59,630 nucleotides of DNA from Bacillota bacterium (lineage in GTDB: Bacteria; Bacillota; Clostridia; Clostridiales; Clostridiaceae). The stretch spans positions 1 to 59,630 of the forward strand of contig JAEXZL010000180.1 of assembly GCA_023451395.1 (NCBI GenBank), read 5' to 3'. Positions 42,401-51,132 of the stretch are shown piece after piece. Positions within the stretch are counted from its first letter, which is position 1; each line of letters begins with the position of its first letter. Below the pieces are notes generated by a model. That model was not told the origin of the DNA, did not search any database, and saw only the letters and a list, made by a program, of their open reading frames with translations. The position numbers and the translations under genes are program-made.

Positions 42401-43835
42401 TGATGTTGGTTACTTCAACAACTCTAGCAGGAATAGGCTTTTCAGGATTTACAAAGCATGCAAATTCATCAATTACCTTTCCATCCTTAACCTTCATTAT
42501 TCCTATTTCAGTAATCTTCTCCGTTACAGCAGAAAAACCTGTGGTTTCAAGGTCTAACACGCAATAGGTAGTATCAATACTCTGCCCTTTTGGGTTTACT
42601 ACAGAAGGTTTTTTATCTGGAGCCAAATATGCCTCAACCCCATATATAACCTTCATGTCGGGGTTATTTCTACCTAGTAGCTTATGGGCTTCAGGGAATG
42701 CCTGCACCACTCCATGATCAGTTATAGCTATTGATTTCATTCCCCAGCTCATAGCTCTTTTAATTAAATCCTTGGCACTGGACATGGCATCCATTTGACT
42801 CATTTGAGTATGCATATGAAGCTCAACTCTCTTGGTCTCTGCTCTATCCAGCCTCTTAGCTTTCTTTCTTCCTTCTGTTTCCACTATGGTATTTGCAATG
42901 AGCTCAACCTCTTCAGAAAACTTACTGTAGCCTGAATTCCCTGCTAGCTTAACACCCCTAGCACTTTTCAGCTTAGATAATACTTCAGCATCTTCCCCAG
43001 GCTTGCAGAAGGCCTTACAGGTCATGGAACTTGTTCCATCGTATAAATCAAAGGAAATTAGAGTTTTCCCGCTCTTTAACTCCCTGGTTTCTATGTTGGA
43101 CACTTCTCCCTCTAAAGCAATTCTTCCCTCATCGGGAGTAATGTCAATTATCTTTATTATAGGCTGCTTAATATTTGTGTTTCTACCCAATATAAGGAAA
43201 GGATTACCCTTCTTTCCACTGGAATCTCCCTTTGTCTCGGAGCTATTTTCTGCTTCTCTGGGCATTGCAGCAGCATTATTGCTTATAGCCTCCTGAATTT
43301 CCCTTTGAATCATGAGCATTTCCTTTGCTCGTCTTTCCTCCTGCTGAGCAAGAAGCTCCTCAGCACTTAATTTATCAACAAAATTTATCTTATAGGTTGT
43401 TCCATATAGGCTTTTTATAGCTGCCTGTATTTTTTGATCATAATTCATGGATTTAAAAAAGCCTGCTACACCAATTTTAAAATTAATATTTATGGTGTTT
43501 TCAGTGATCTCGAATTCACTATCATTAGTAAGAACTGCCCTAAGCGCTGGATATTTTTCCGCCACTAAAAATATAATATCCTCTATCTCTTCTCCTATAG
43601 GCTTTCTTTCTGTTCCTTCTGCATAATTTACAGTGATAACAGAATCCTCTAAGGAAAATCTATCTTTTATAAAATTATTAAGACCTTCAAACTCTCTTAC
43701 ATTAATATACCTATCAGAGGAGAGTTTCAGCTCGATAGTTCTATTTCGTTTATTTAGTACTGCTGATTCTACGATGGCAGTATTTATGTTACCAGCTGCT
43801 TCATAATCACTAAAAATTTCATTTACTCTTTTCAT
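39492..43835 (-). CDS. polC: DNA polymerase III PolC-type alpha subunit
   Basis: The Gram-positive replicative polymerase, 1447 residues, usual length. After an N-terminal domain and OB fold (about 220-330, IIKIIDITPDEGRIALEGEV) comes a PHP domain starting at VELHMHTQMSQMDAMS. The proofreading exonuclease is inserted in it (TYCVLDLETTGFSAVTEKIT with the DExD-type motif, and VAHNAEFDVGFLKHN). Zinc-finger-like CPKCKYSDFEDHGCK...CPVCGEK and the palm motif EPDIDLNFSGEYQ follow. This is a core gene and marks the organism as a Firmicute. Monocistronic here, separated by a terminator from the next gene. Confidence 0.97.
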   Translation of the reverse strand: MKRVNEIFSDYEAAGNINTAIVESAVLNKRNRTIELKLSSDRYINVREFEGLNNFIKDRFSLEDSVITVNYAEGTERKPIGEEIEDIIFLVAEKYPALRAVLTNDSEFEITENTININFKIGVAGFFKSMNYDQKIQAAIKSLYGTTYKINFVDKLSAEELLAQQEERRAKEMLMIQREIQEAISNNAAAMPREAENSSETKGDSSGKKGNPFLILGRNTNIKQPIIKIIDITPDEGRIALEGEVSNIETRELKSGKTLISFDLYDGTSSMTCKAFCKPGEDAEVLSKLKSARGVKLAGNSGYSKFSEEVELIANTIVETEGRKKAKRLDRAETKRVELHMHTQMSQMDAMSSAKDLIKRAMSWGMKSIAITDHGVVQAFPEAHKLLGRNNPDMKVIYGVEAYLAPDKKPSVVNPKGQSIDTTYCVLDLETTGFSAVTEKITEIGIMKVKDGKVIDEFACFVNPEKPIPARVVEVTNITDDMVKDAETIDKVFPKLLDFIEGSVLVAHNAEFDVGFLKHNAKVLGHDFDFTYVDTLSLAKDLFPDYKTYKLGRIAKHLGIKVEVAHRALDDVDTTVKVFNVMLEKLKERGTEKLQDIDAFASDADAKREEYKKLRTYHAIILAKDYVGLKNLYKLVSYSHLDYFYKKPRILKSLFKKYSEGLIIGSACSEGELYQAILLGKSDEEIEAIAEDYDYLEIQPLGNNDYLVRTEQVPNKDYLKEINKKIVRLGEKLNKPVVATGDVHFLDPEDEIYRRILEAGQGFKDADNQAPLYLRTTEEMLAEFSYLGDRKAYEVVVTNTNKIADMCEQISPISPEKCPPHIEGCEQTIKDIAFDKAYELYGNPLPEIVQARLDKELDSIIKNGFSVMYIIAQKLVWKSNEDGYLVGSRGSVGSSFVANMTGITEVNALPPHYRCPKCKYSDFEDHGCKIGIDLPDKACPVCGEKLDKDGIDIPFETFLGFNGDKEPDIDLNFSGEYQAKAHRYTEVIFGKGTTFKAGTIGTIAEKTAFGYVKKYYEEKDISVNKAEIMRISKGCTGIKRTSGQHPGGIIVVPKGREIFEFCPIQHPADDPNSDIITTHFDYHSIDQNLLKLDILGHDDPTVIRMLQDLTGVDPQSIPLDDKATMSIFSSTEALGVTPEQINSKVGTFGIPEFGTKFVRGMLLDTRPTTFADLICISGLSHGTDVWLGNAQTLIESGTVTLSEAVCTRDDIMTYLIKKGLPPNSAFKIMELVRKGQALKNPEKWEEYETMMRENDVPEWYIDSCRKIKYMFPKAHAAAYVMMAFRIAWFKVHIPIAYYAAYFTIRAKSFDSEFMIYGKEKVKEKMKEIQALGMQASPKDKDMYDDLEIVLEMYERGMKFLPIDLYKSHSSKFLVEEDALRPPINSISGMGGIAAESIYNAAQETPFNSIEDVKKRAKIGNSAIELLKKFGCLRGLPESDQLSFFDAM

Positions 43836-43910
43836 AGCACCATGAACCTCTCCTAAAACTTTTCATAATATCATTATATATAATATTCTTAGCCTTTGTC
43901 ATATGTAAAA

Positions 43911-43962
43911 AAGAGGTATAAGAGCACTTAAGTATAAAGAGTGCCTGTAAACCTCCTTTTTG
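43911..43962 (-). terminator. Terminator of the AI-2E-family gene
   Basis: A long imperfect stem (gaggt...agagcact paired with gagtgcc...aacctcc) followed on the minus strand by T6. Confidence 0.6.
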
Positions 43963-44020
43963 TGTGTTAAATCTATATGCTTTAATTAAACTTCATTATT
44001 AAAGGAACATTTAGCCTCGC

Positions 44021-45193
44021 CTAGCTTTCTTTTATTTTTTTATATTCACTATATCTATTAAAATATACTCTAAGAAGCCCAGCAAAAGGAATGGATAATA
44101 TCATACCTAAGGCTCCAAAATAGCTACCTCCAATAAGAACTGCTATTAATATCCAAACCGGTGAAAGTCCTATTTTATCTCCTACAATTTTAGGCTGAAT
44201 GATATTGCCATCTATCTGCTGATATAAAAGTAGAAGCACCGCTCCAGTCACCCCTAAAGGTATACTTGTAAATATCCCAAATAAAAATGCTAAGACTGCT
44301 CCAATAACTGGTCCTATATAAGGAATTATATTTGTTACTCCTGCAATAAAACCTATTAATACAGCAAAGGGATGCCCAATCAATAATAGCAGTCCTGTAG
44401 ATACTACTGCTACGATAATTGAATCTAATATTTCTCCTAATATAAATCTACCAACTATATTATCTAAATCATAAAGAAATATTGATAATGCCCTTCCCAC
44501 CTTTTTGGGAAGCAATACATCTCTTAGCTTTTTTAACTGACAAATCAATCTTTCCTTATCCATTAAGAAATAAATAGTAAGAATTAGTATAACAACAAAA
44601 TCCAATAAAAATGAGGAAATACCAGAAATAGTGCCTATGAAAAAATTTAAGCTATCCTGTGCTACAGCACCAACCATGTTTACAATTTCACTGGAAAACT
44701 CACTGGGTAATTTAACATCTATATTATTATTTTTTAAGCCTTCAACAATTAAGGCCGACCATTCCTTTATTTGCTCCTGAACATAAGGTAGTGAATTAAT
44801 AATTTTTGTTATGCTTTCTAATATAGGCGGAACTAAAAATTTAAATATAAGCACTAAAGCATATATACCTATAAAAAATACAATTAAAATGCTTATAAAT
44901 CTTATTAATTTATTATATTTTTCATTTGCATTCCTTTTTGTAATTAAGTTAATGCCTTTAGAAAGAAGCCCATGGCTGTAGCTAACAGGCATCCATAATA
45001 AATAGGATAATAATACAGCATAAATTACTGGTGAAATTACTGATAGAAATCTTTTACCTTCATAAGCAATAAAGCTTATGAAAGCATCACCATGCTCTAT
45101 AGCCTTCACTGTTAATACCAATACTACTGCCACAAAGATAATAATAATGCCATACTTAATATACAATCTGTTGTTCTTTAGTTTTTCTATCAT
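44021..45193 (-). CDS. AI-2E family transporter (PerM/YdiK type)
   Basis: 390 residues, about eight membrane helices. The paired helices at the N-terminus, the amphipathic central part with VEGLKNNNIDVKLPSEFSSE, and the C-terminal block HPFAVLIGFIAGVTNIIPYI, GPVIGAVLAFLF and QQIDGNIIQPKIVGDKIGLS are the family signature. Members export small molecules or ions; quorum-signal export is only one reported role, so substrate is not settled. Monocistronic. Confidence 0.92.
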   Translation of the reverse strand: MIEKLKNNRLYIKYGIIIIFVAVVLVLTVKAIEHGDAFISFIAYEGKRFLSVISPVIYAVLLSYLLWMPVSYSHGLLSKGINLITKRNANEKYNKLIRFISILIVFFIGIYALVLIFKFLVPPILESITKIINSLPYVQEQIKEWSALIVEGLKNNNIDVKLPSEFSSEIVNMVGAVAQDSLNFFIGTISGISSFLLDFVVILILTIYFLMDKERLICQLKKLRDVLLPKKVGRALSIFLYDLDNIVGRFILGEILDSIIVAVVSTGLLLLIGHPFAVLIGFIAGVTNIIPYIGPVIGAVLAFLFGIFTSIPLGVTGAVLLLLYQQIDGNIIQPKIVGDKIGLSPVWILIAVLIGGSYFGALGMILSIPFAGLLRVYFNRYSEYKKIKES

Positions 45194-45316
45194 CGTATTC
45201 TCCTGGGTTTAGTGCTTTATATTAGCTATGAATTTTTTATTTATTATATCATGTGTCATTTAATAATAAAATCTGCAATATTTTTAGATTTTATAACAGT
45301 TTAAATTTATATAAGC

Positions 45317-45350
45317 GAAAAAAGAGCGATATCTCTATCGCTCTTTTTTC
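45317..45350 (-). terminator. Terminator of the flavoprotein reductase gene
   Basis: Perfect 15-bp stem with a 4-base loop, with A6 and T6 in the outer arms, so it can work in both directions. Confidence 0.8.
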
Positions 45351-45357
45351 ATTACCT

Positions 45358-45391
45358 TCTCTGGTGCCTCTTTGGTGCCAGGCACCAGAGA
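45358..45391. repeat. Dispersed palindromic repeat, copy 1
   Basis: tctctggtgcc and ggcaccagaga in inverted order around a 12-base centre that repeats part of the arm. The sequence aaaagagattttatt follows, as in copies 2 and 3. Confidence 0.75.
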
Positions 45392-45409
45392 AAAGAGATT
45401 TTATTTACC

Positions 45410-47194
45410 TTATTTTACACTCTTAGCTGCATGCTCTCCAGCAATTCTTCCGCTGGTTAATGCAAATTGAACGGAGCTGCCTGTCATATATACCTGATTA
45501 TATAGTACTTTATTGGCATTTTCTCCTACTGCATAAAGATTATTTATCGGAGAACCATCTACTTTAATAACCTGGAAGTTATCATTGGTCTTTACTCCCG
45601 CAAAGGTTCCCATAGTTTTAGGATAAAGCTTAATTGCATAATAAGGAGCCTTTTCTACAGCTACTAAATATTCCTTGCTCTTACCCATTGGATCCTTTCC
45701 TGTTTTTACTCCATCATTAAAGTCCTTCATACTTTTTACAAAGGTCGCCTCCGGAACTTCCATAGCCTTACCTAAAGCTTCAAAGGTATCAGCTTTAACT
45801 ACCTCTCCTGAGGACATCTGTTCCTCTAGTGATTTAACTAGCTCTCCATTAGCCTCAGTAGAATCTATAATAACCCAGGTTTTATCCTGCTCTAAAAGCT
45901 TATTAGTTGATATGGCATAATGAAGCTCTTCACTGGTAAACCTTTCCCCCTTGCCATTAACATAAACCTTAGTCCAATCCATCATTAAAGAGCTTGTTCC
46001 ATTTAACTTACTTGCTACTCCAAGTCCTATTACCCAAGGATCTTCATAGAGAGCTGCACCAAGCTTTTCTGCCATAATAATACCATCACCGGTACTTCCT
46101 GCGGCTGCTGCACTAAGCTCAGAGGTACCAGCTGCTTTTGGTATATATTTCTTTAAAAGCTCTTCATTTTTAGCATAGCCACCAGCTGCTAGTATCACCT
46201 TTTTGGCATTTATTTTTACTTTACCATTCTTTCCTTCTGCTATAACACCAGTAACATTACCATCTTTATCAATTATAAGCTCTTTAGCTGGAGTTTCTGT
46301 TAATATCTCTACTCCCTTACTAGTAACAAAGCTTTCTATATTTTTAGCTAATGAGGTACCTCCCTTAGTGGTTTTATCACTAATTGGAAAGTGAAGTCTT
46401 TTTGCAGGATCTAGACCAAATCCTATAACATCAACATATTTGTGCCCAATAGTATCTACAAGCCATTCTGTTGTTTCAACAGCGTCATCCATAAATTTCT
46501 CTACAAAATTGTAATCTGGATACTTGCTACCAGGATTGCTGGTAGCTTGTCTCTCTTTCCAAAGATTTAGCCAAGCTTCCTTGCTGTCTTCTATACCCTT
46601 TTCCTTTTGGAACTTTGTGCCTGTAGCACCTATAGCACCTCCAGAAAGGGCTGTGGAACCACCTATAGTTGCTTGCTTCTCAAGTACTATAACTTCGGCA
46701 CCATTTTCACGAGCTGATGCAGCTGCAGCAAGTCCAGATCCTCCAGCTCCTATAATTACTACATCTGTAGTTATTTCCTTATCAGTCTTTGCATTATCTT
46801 TAGAAGCAATTTTAGTCTTTAAAGAAGCTACATCCCCGCCAGCTTGCTTAACACAATCTTCAATAGCAGTAAGGATTGCTTTAGAGCTCATGGTTGCTCC
46901 TGATACTGTATCTACCGCTAATGTTTGTCCATCAACAACTTCCTTAGCCATTCGCTCTAGAGCAACATCCCCAAGACCTGTGGTCTCCGAATGTTCTAAG
47001 GTTTTAACCTCTAGGATAGATTCTTTATCAAACTTTACCTCTATTACTATATCTCCATTATTACCCTTTGCTGTTGCCTTGTAAGCTCCAGCCTTGTAAG
47101 ATCCACTGGTTCTTGTGGAAGCACAAGCTCCCAAAGTTAAAACCATAAAGATACTCATTAATGCACATAAGACTTTCCTTGATAGTTTTTTCAA
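45410..47194 (-). CDS. FMN-binding, FAD-dependent fumarate-reductase-like lipoprotein
   Basis: 594 residues. It starts with TTG at 47194, five bases after AAGGAGGGG. A lipoprotein signal (ALMSIFMVLTLGACAST, Cys24) is followed by an FMN-binding domain with the flavinylation motif SGATMSSKAI at about 100. From 142 on lies the FAD-binding flavocytochrome c domain: DVVIIGAGGSGLAAAASARE, GGSTALSGGAIGA, and the C-terminal GAKTNDNFQVI-like and YAVGENANKV region. The design is that of extracytoplasmic flavin-based fumarate or related enoate reductases that take electrons from the membrane. The actual acceptor is unknown. Confidence 0.92.
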   Translation of the reverse strand: MKKLSRKVLCALMSIFMVLTLGACASTRTSGSYKAGAYKATAKGNNGDIVIEVKFDKESILEVKTLEHSETTGLGDVALERMAKEVVDGQTLAVDTVSGATMSSKAILTAIEDCVKQAGGDVASLKTKIASKDNAKTDKEITTDVVIIGAGGSGLAAAASARENGAEVIVLEKQATIGGSTALSGGAIGATGTKFQKEKGIEDSKEAWLNLWKERQATSNPGSKYPDYNFVEKFMDDAVETTEWLVDTIGHKYVDVIGFGLDPAKRLHFPISDKTTKGGTSLAKNIESFVTSKGVEILTETPAKELIIDKDGNVTGVIAEGKNGKVKINAKKVILAAGGYAKNEELLKKYIPKAAGTSELSAAAAGSTGDGIIMAEKLGAALYEDPWVIGLGVASKLNGTSSLMMDWTKVYVNGKGERFTSEELHYAISTNKLLEQDKTWVIIDSTEANGELVKSLEEQMSSGEVVKADTFEALGKAMEVPEATFVKSMKDFNDGVKTGKDPMGKSKEYLVAVEKAPYYAIKLYPKTMGTFAGVKTNDNFQVIKVDGSPINNLYAVGENANKVLYNQVYMTGSSVQFALTSGRIAGEHAAKSVK

Positions 47195-47348
47195 ATTTAC
47201 CCCTCCTTAATATTTCCCAAAATAAATCCTTATGTAATATAATTTAGTCAAATAGTTAGTTAAATAACTATCAATTTAGTTTCATTTTAATTTCTTGTCC
47301 TAAGCCTATGTCAATATAACTTTTTTCATTATTTATCATGGTAAATAG

Positions 47349-47378
47349 AAAAAACCTTGGGTACACCCAAGGTTTTTT
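47349..47378 (-). terminator. Terminator of the second ABC operon
   Basis: aaaaccttggg pairs with cccaaggtttt around a 4-base loop, with long A and T tails on both sides. Confidence 0.8.
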
Positions 47379-47386
47379 TGATGGTT

Positions 47387-47423
47387 TCTCTTTTCTCTGG
47401 TGCCTGGCACCAGAGAAAAGAGA
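47387..47423. repeat. Dispersed palindromic repeat, copy 2 (perfect 37 bp)
   Basis: Two 18-base arms (tctcttttctctggtgcc and its inverse) around a single T. It lies between the terminator and the stop codon at 47426. Confidence 0.85.
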
Positions 47424-47425
47424 TT

Positions 47426-47854
47426 TTATTCAGACCATAGTCCATTTTCTTTTTTAAAGCTTATCCGATAGCCAAAGTCTATCATTGAGCTAGAGTCATT
47501 ATTTTTATAATGTAATACTACCTTCCATTCTCCCTTCATTTTTTTAAAGGTATGTTTAAAAACTTCATTTTCATGTAACTGACCACTTATAACCTTCTCT
47601 CCTTTAGGATTTATAACATCAAATTCTAAGGGATTTTCTATATTTTTGTTTTCAGTAGTTTTAAGCATCACATGAACATAGTCATGAAAGGAGTCGGATG
47701 TAAATACAATTGTGTTATTATTTATGTCCTTAGCTTGCAAATGTACTAATCCAACACCACCGACATCAGTCTTCCTAATAATAAAGACTACTGCAACTAG
47801 GAGTGCTATAAGCACTGTTATCGTTGTTAATAGCCTTTTACTTCTCTTTTTCAT
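47426..47854 (-). CDS. Small membrane-anchored extracytoplasmic protein of the second ABC operon
   Basis: 142 residues. Basic N-terminus and one hydrophobic helix (LLTTITVLIALLVAVVFIIR), followed by an extracytoplasmic beta-rich domain of about 110 residues (VHLQAKDINNNTIVFTSDSF, WKVVLHYKNNDSSSM). Its start overlaps the end of the ATPase gene by 17 bases, so it belongs to the operon. I do not recognise a family. It may assist the transporter or give self-protection. Confidence 0.75.
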   Translation of the reverse strand: MKKRSKRLLTTITVLIALLVAVVFIIRKTDVGGVGLVHLQAKDINNNTIVFTSDSFHDYVHVMLKTTENKNIENPLEFDVINPKGEKVISGQLHENEVFKHTFKKMKGEWKVVLHYKNNDSSSMIDFGYRISFKKENGLWSE

Positions 47855-48527
47855 AGCTCATATCCTCACTTATAAGTCCATCTTCTATTCTTATTATCCT
47901 CTGGCACTGCTTTGATATATTTTCATCATGAGTTACTATTATCACTGTTTTACCTTCCTTATTAAGGTTTAATAATATATCCATTACCTGTCTTGAAGTG
48001 TTTTTATCTAAGGCTCCTGTAGGTTCATCAGCTAAAATTAATTTAGGATTATTAACTAAAGCCCTTGCTATGGCAACCCTTTGGTTTTGTCCCCCTGACA
48101 ATTCACTGGGAAGCTTATCTTTCTTCTCTAGGATATCAAGCTTTTTTAATATGCTTAAAATCTTTTCCTTCTTATTTTTAGCCTTTGCATATATTAAAGG
48201 TAGCTCTATGTTCTCATAAACTGTGTAGGAGTTTATAAGCCCAAAGTACTGCAAAACAAAACCAATTAATCGATTTCTATTTCCAGCCAACTTCTTTTCC
48301 TTAAGCTCCTGAACATTACTTCCATCTATAAAAAATTCACCAGTAGTAGGTCTATCTATGCATCCTATTATATTTAATAGGGTTGATTTACCTGAACCAG
48401 ATTGTCCTACTATAGCAACTAACTCTCCTTCATTTATAGTTAATGAAATATCTCTTAAGGCCTTCACCTCTGCATCATTCACTCCATAGGTTTTCGATAT
48501 ATTTTTCATTTTAACTAATTCCATCAT
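47838..48527 (-). CDS. ABC transporter ATP-binding protein (MacB/LolD type), second operon
   Basis: 229 residues. Walker A GQSGSGKST, signature ELSGGQNQRVAIARAL, Walker B LILADEPTGALD and the His switch in IIVTHDE are all present. The sequence is clearly similar to the ATPase at 17757. It overlaps the upstream permease by 4 bases (ATGA), so translation is coupled. Confidence 0.93.
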   Translation of the reverse strand: MMELVKMKNISKTYGVNDAEVKALRDISLTINEGELVAIVGQSGSGKSTLLNIIGCIDRPTTGEFFIDGSNVQELKEKKLAGNRNRLIGFVLQYFGLINSYTVYENIELPLIYAKAKNKKEKILSILKKLDILEKKDKLPSELSGGQNQRVAIARALVNNPKLILADEPTGALDKNTSRQVMDILLNLNKEGKTVIIVTHDENISKQCQRIIRIEDGLISEDMSYEKEK

Positions 48528-49798
48528 TCACTCCTCCTTATGAGATCATTTATGGAGTATTTGTTTAAGGTTAAAATGATTATCAAAGAAATTATCATTA
48601 ATATAACCAGCATAACTCCTAGGGTTAAGAACAAATCCATGATATTAAAATGAAAAATCTGAAAGCTTTTAAGTATGATAGTAGCTATTACTATACTCAT
48701 TCCTAATAGTAAAAAAACTTGTCCTAATACTCTCATCCGTATATCAGCCATAGTTGCTCCCATCATAATGTTTATACCAAAGTCCTTTTTATCTTTAATT
48801 ATTGTATTTATCATAACTATTACAACGGATATTAACGAAAATAATATAACTATGACGGCCATATATATTAATGGCTTTACCTTCTCCATATTGCTACTTT
48901 TATACTCTTCCATAGACTTACTTAAATCCTTCAGCTGATATTTCAATTGAAACTTTAATAAATCCTCATTAATTTTTTCCAAAAGGTCATTATCATCTAA
49001 CAATATATATCCAGCCATTAAATAATTATGTAATTCAATGGTACTTAAAGTTTTAAGCTTACTATTTCCACTACTATCTAGCCTAAAAAACTCCGTATAA
49101 GGAAGCAAGATAGCATTATTTAACGATTGCCCTTCTGTTAACATTCCATTCTCATAGACATAATTATCTTCCGTCAATATTCCTATAACTCTCATTTTAC
49201 CCTTTTCATATTCCCACCTCTCATTTATCCTTAAGGTCTCAATCTTATCTCCAATCTTATATTTATCTTTATATGCATAACCTAAAATAACCGGTATATA
49301 ATCCTTATCCTTTTCTATGCTAAAACCTTGTATAGAGCCTTCCAGCATTTTATAATTCATCTTTTCTAAAAATTTACTGTTCGCACTAAAAGACTGTACT
49401 CTTATATAATTTGTGTCCTGAAAATTTATTATATCAGAGATTACTATAGCATCATTTAATTCTTCACCTTTTTTTACAAATACTTCATCCCTACGTGCCG
49501 ATAATAAATCAAGGTTTTTATTATTATCAAGGTATGCCTTTATTTCTTTGAGAATAACAATGTTTCTTTCCACTGCTTCATCATCAGGCATAATTTCCTT
49601 ATCTACCATAGAGCCTTCAATTTTATAATACTTACCATTTCCAAAATACTTGTTTATGTCATCAATAGAGCTATTAACGTCATTAATAAGCTCTATTGAT
49701 GTATAAATACATAGTATACCTATTGTAAATTGAATAATGGTTAGAATGGAAAAGGTAATTTTCTTGCTTAAACCTTCATATATAAACCTAAATTTCAT
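48524..49798 (-). CDS. FtsX/MacB-type ABC permease, second operon (downstream of pair)
   Basis: 424 residues. N-terminal helix (ITFSILTIIQFTIGILCIY), a 260-residue extracytoplasmic domain and three C-terminal helices with DKKDFGINIMMGATMADIRM as coupling region. Same plan and length as the permease at 18422. Its start is directly next to the stop of the partner permease. Confidence 0.86.
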   Translation of the reverse strand: MKFRFIYEGLSKKITFSILTIIQFTIGILCIYTSIELINDVNSSIDDINKYFGNGKYYKIEGSMVDKEIMPDDEAVERNIVILKEIKAYLDNNKNLDLLSARRDEVFVKKGEELNDAIVISDIINFQDTNYIRVQSFSANSKFLEKMNYKMLEGSIQGFSIEKDKDYIPVILGYAYKDKYKIGDKIETLRINERWEYEKGKMRVIGILTEDNYVYENGMLTEGQSLNNAILLPYTEFFRLDSSGNSKLKTLSTIELHNYLMAGYILLDDNDLLEKINEDLLKFQLKYQLKDLSKSMEEYKSSNMEKVKPLIYMAVIVILFSLISVVIVMINTIIKDKKDFGINIMMGATMADIRMRVLGQVFLLLGMSIVIATIILKSFQIFHFNIMDLFLTLGVMLVILMIISLIIILTLNKYSINDLIRRSE

Positions 49799-50851
49799 TT
49801 ATATATTCTCCTTAATAATAGAATTTACATTTAATCTATTTAGCTTTATTATCGGTGGAAGGATTGCCAAGGTGCTTACTATAATATTTATTGCTGCCAA
49901 AAGCCCTAAACCTTTCAAAAGGAATACTTTACCTGACCCATCTTCATAGTTTAATAACATAGTTATTAGATAAGAGCTGATTAAGGATAAACCTATGGTT
50001 CCTTCATATTCCAGCCAGAATTTTGCACTTATACTTCTTTTTGTTCCCCCAACTAAGCTTTTTATACCAATTATTGATTTTTCTTTATCTATCCAGTAAG
50101 AGCTTATATTTATCACCGTGGATACTAAGCATATACTTACAAGCAATGCAATTATCACATGAAGCTTATTATTTCCTATGGCCTGCTTTAAAGGATCCTG
50201 CATTCCATAGGGCTCACTTATTTGAACAAATGTATTCTTACCTTCCTTTAGGCTATTCGAAATATAAAGAGCAACATCAGATGCTTTTTCCTCTGGAGAA
50301 TCTAAAGTAAGAAACATTAGATTTAAGGAGAAATCCTTAGAGTTTAAATTTATATAAATACTATCTTTTAATCCGCTGCCCTTTTTATCTCCAAGTAATC
50401 CAACCACCTTGTAAGCCTCGCCCTGGATATTTATGATATTATCCTTAATTTGATTCTTTAAATTGTATCCAACTAAGGCTACCTTTTTCTTATTCTCTAT
50501 TTCCTCAAGGGTAAACATTCTTCCCTCCATTAAGGGATACTGCTTTTCAATAGGATAATTATAATAGACCCCCTTAATTTCTGTGCTTTTTTGGCCACTA
50601 CTGGGGATTATAGTTCCTTCTAAAAGAACCTTTTTGTCCTTAAGTAAGTCTATTAAATCATTTTTGCTTGTATATTCTCCTGTCATAAAAAGCATTGATT
50701 TTGCTTCATCACTAATTAATGAATGTTGAGTTTTTAACTGCTCTTCCAACTCTAAGACATTTATTATTACCCATATAAAAAACATGTTAATTATGAAAAA
50801 TGTGCAGAATAGCACCAGATATTTTTTAATAAGTCTTTTAAATTTTTGCAA
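49799..50851 (-). CDS. FtsX/MacB-type ABC permease, second operon (first of pair)
   Basis: 350 residues. N-terminal helix (YLVLFCTFFIINMFFIWVII), extracytoplasmic domain with EGRMFTLEEIENKKKVALVG and VVGLLGDKKGSGLKD as in MacB periplasmic domains, then three helices. EKSIIGIKSLVGGTKRSISA is the coupling region. It is the first gene of the operon; unlike the operon at 17757-21284, no secreted-protein gene lies in front. Confidence 0.86.
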   Translation of the reverse strand: MQKFKRLIKKYLVLFCTFFIINMFFIWVIINVLELEEQLKTQHSLISDEAKSMLFMTGEYTSKNDLIDLLKDKKVLLEGTIIPSSGQKSTEIKGVYYNYPIEKQYPLMEGRMFTLEEIENKKKVALVGYNLKNQIKDNIINIQGEAYKVVGLLGDKKGSGLKDSIYINLNSKDFSLNLMFLTLDSPEEKASDVALYISNSLKEGKNTFVQISEPYGMQDPLKQAIGNNKLHVIIALLVSICLVSTVINISSYWIDKEKSIIGIKSLVGGTKRSISAKFWLEYEGTIGLSLISSYLITMLLNYEDGSGKVFLLKGLGLLAAINIIVSTLAILPPIIKLNRLNVNSIIKENI

Positions 50852-50996
50852 AGCCTTACCCCCAAAATAAATATTGATACATTACTTATCTATAATATCT
50901 AATAAAAAGTTATATTAATTATATTACATATAATCCCATTAAAGGTAAATAATAAAAGAGTGTTTACATTTTGTTATTATTCATCGTAATAATCGC

Positions 50997-51027
50997 AAAA
51001 AAACCTCGGATAAATCCGAGGTTTTTT
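50997..51027 (-). terminator. Terminator of the MerR-methyltransferase gene
   Basis: aaaacctcgga pairs with tccgaggtttt around a 4-base loop, with A and T tails on both sides. Confidence 0.8.
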
Positions 51028-51079
51028 AAGTTAGTTTTTCTTGTGCAATTTTTTGGTGTTCTTATCTTGTTTTCCCATT

Positions 51080-51120
51080 TCTCTGGTGCCTGGCACCATT
51101 AAGGGGCCAGGCACCAGAGA
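51080..51120. repeat. Dispersed palindromic repeat, copy 3
   Basis: 15-bp arms tctctggtgcctggc and its inverse around an 11-base centre, followed by aaaagagattttatt. It lies between the terminator and the stop of the MerR-methyltransferase gene. Confidence 0.8.
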
Positions 51121-51132
51121 AAAGAGATTTTA

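Noticed and set aside
46524..47084. Long plus-strand frame of 186 codons opposite the flavoprotein reductase
   Set aside because: It is a shadow of the well-supported minus-strand gene and its translation has no domain character.
47387..47423. Reading the 37-bp palindrome as the operon terminator
   Set aside because: It lacks a T run, recurs at other loci with the same flanks, and a clear terminator lies next to it at 47349-47378.
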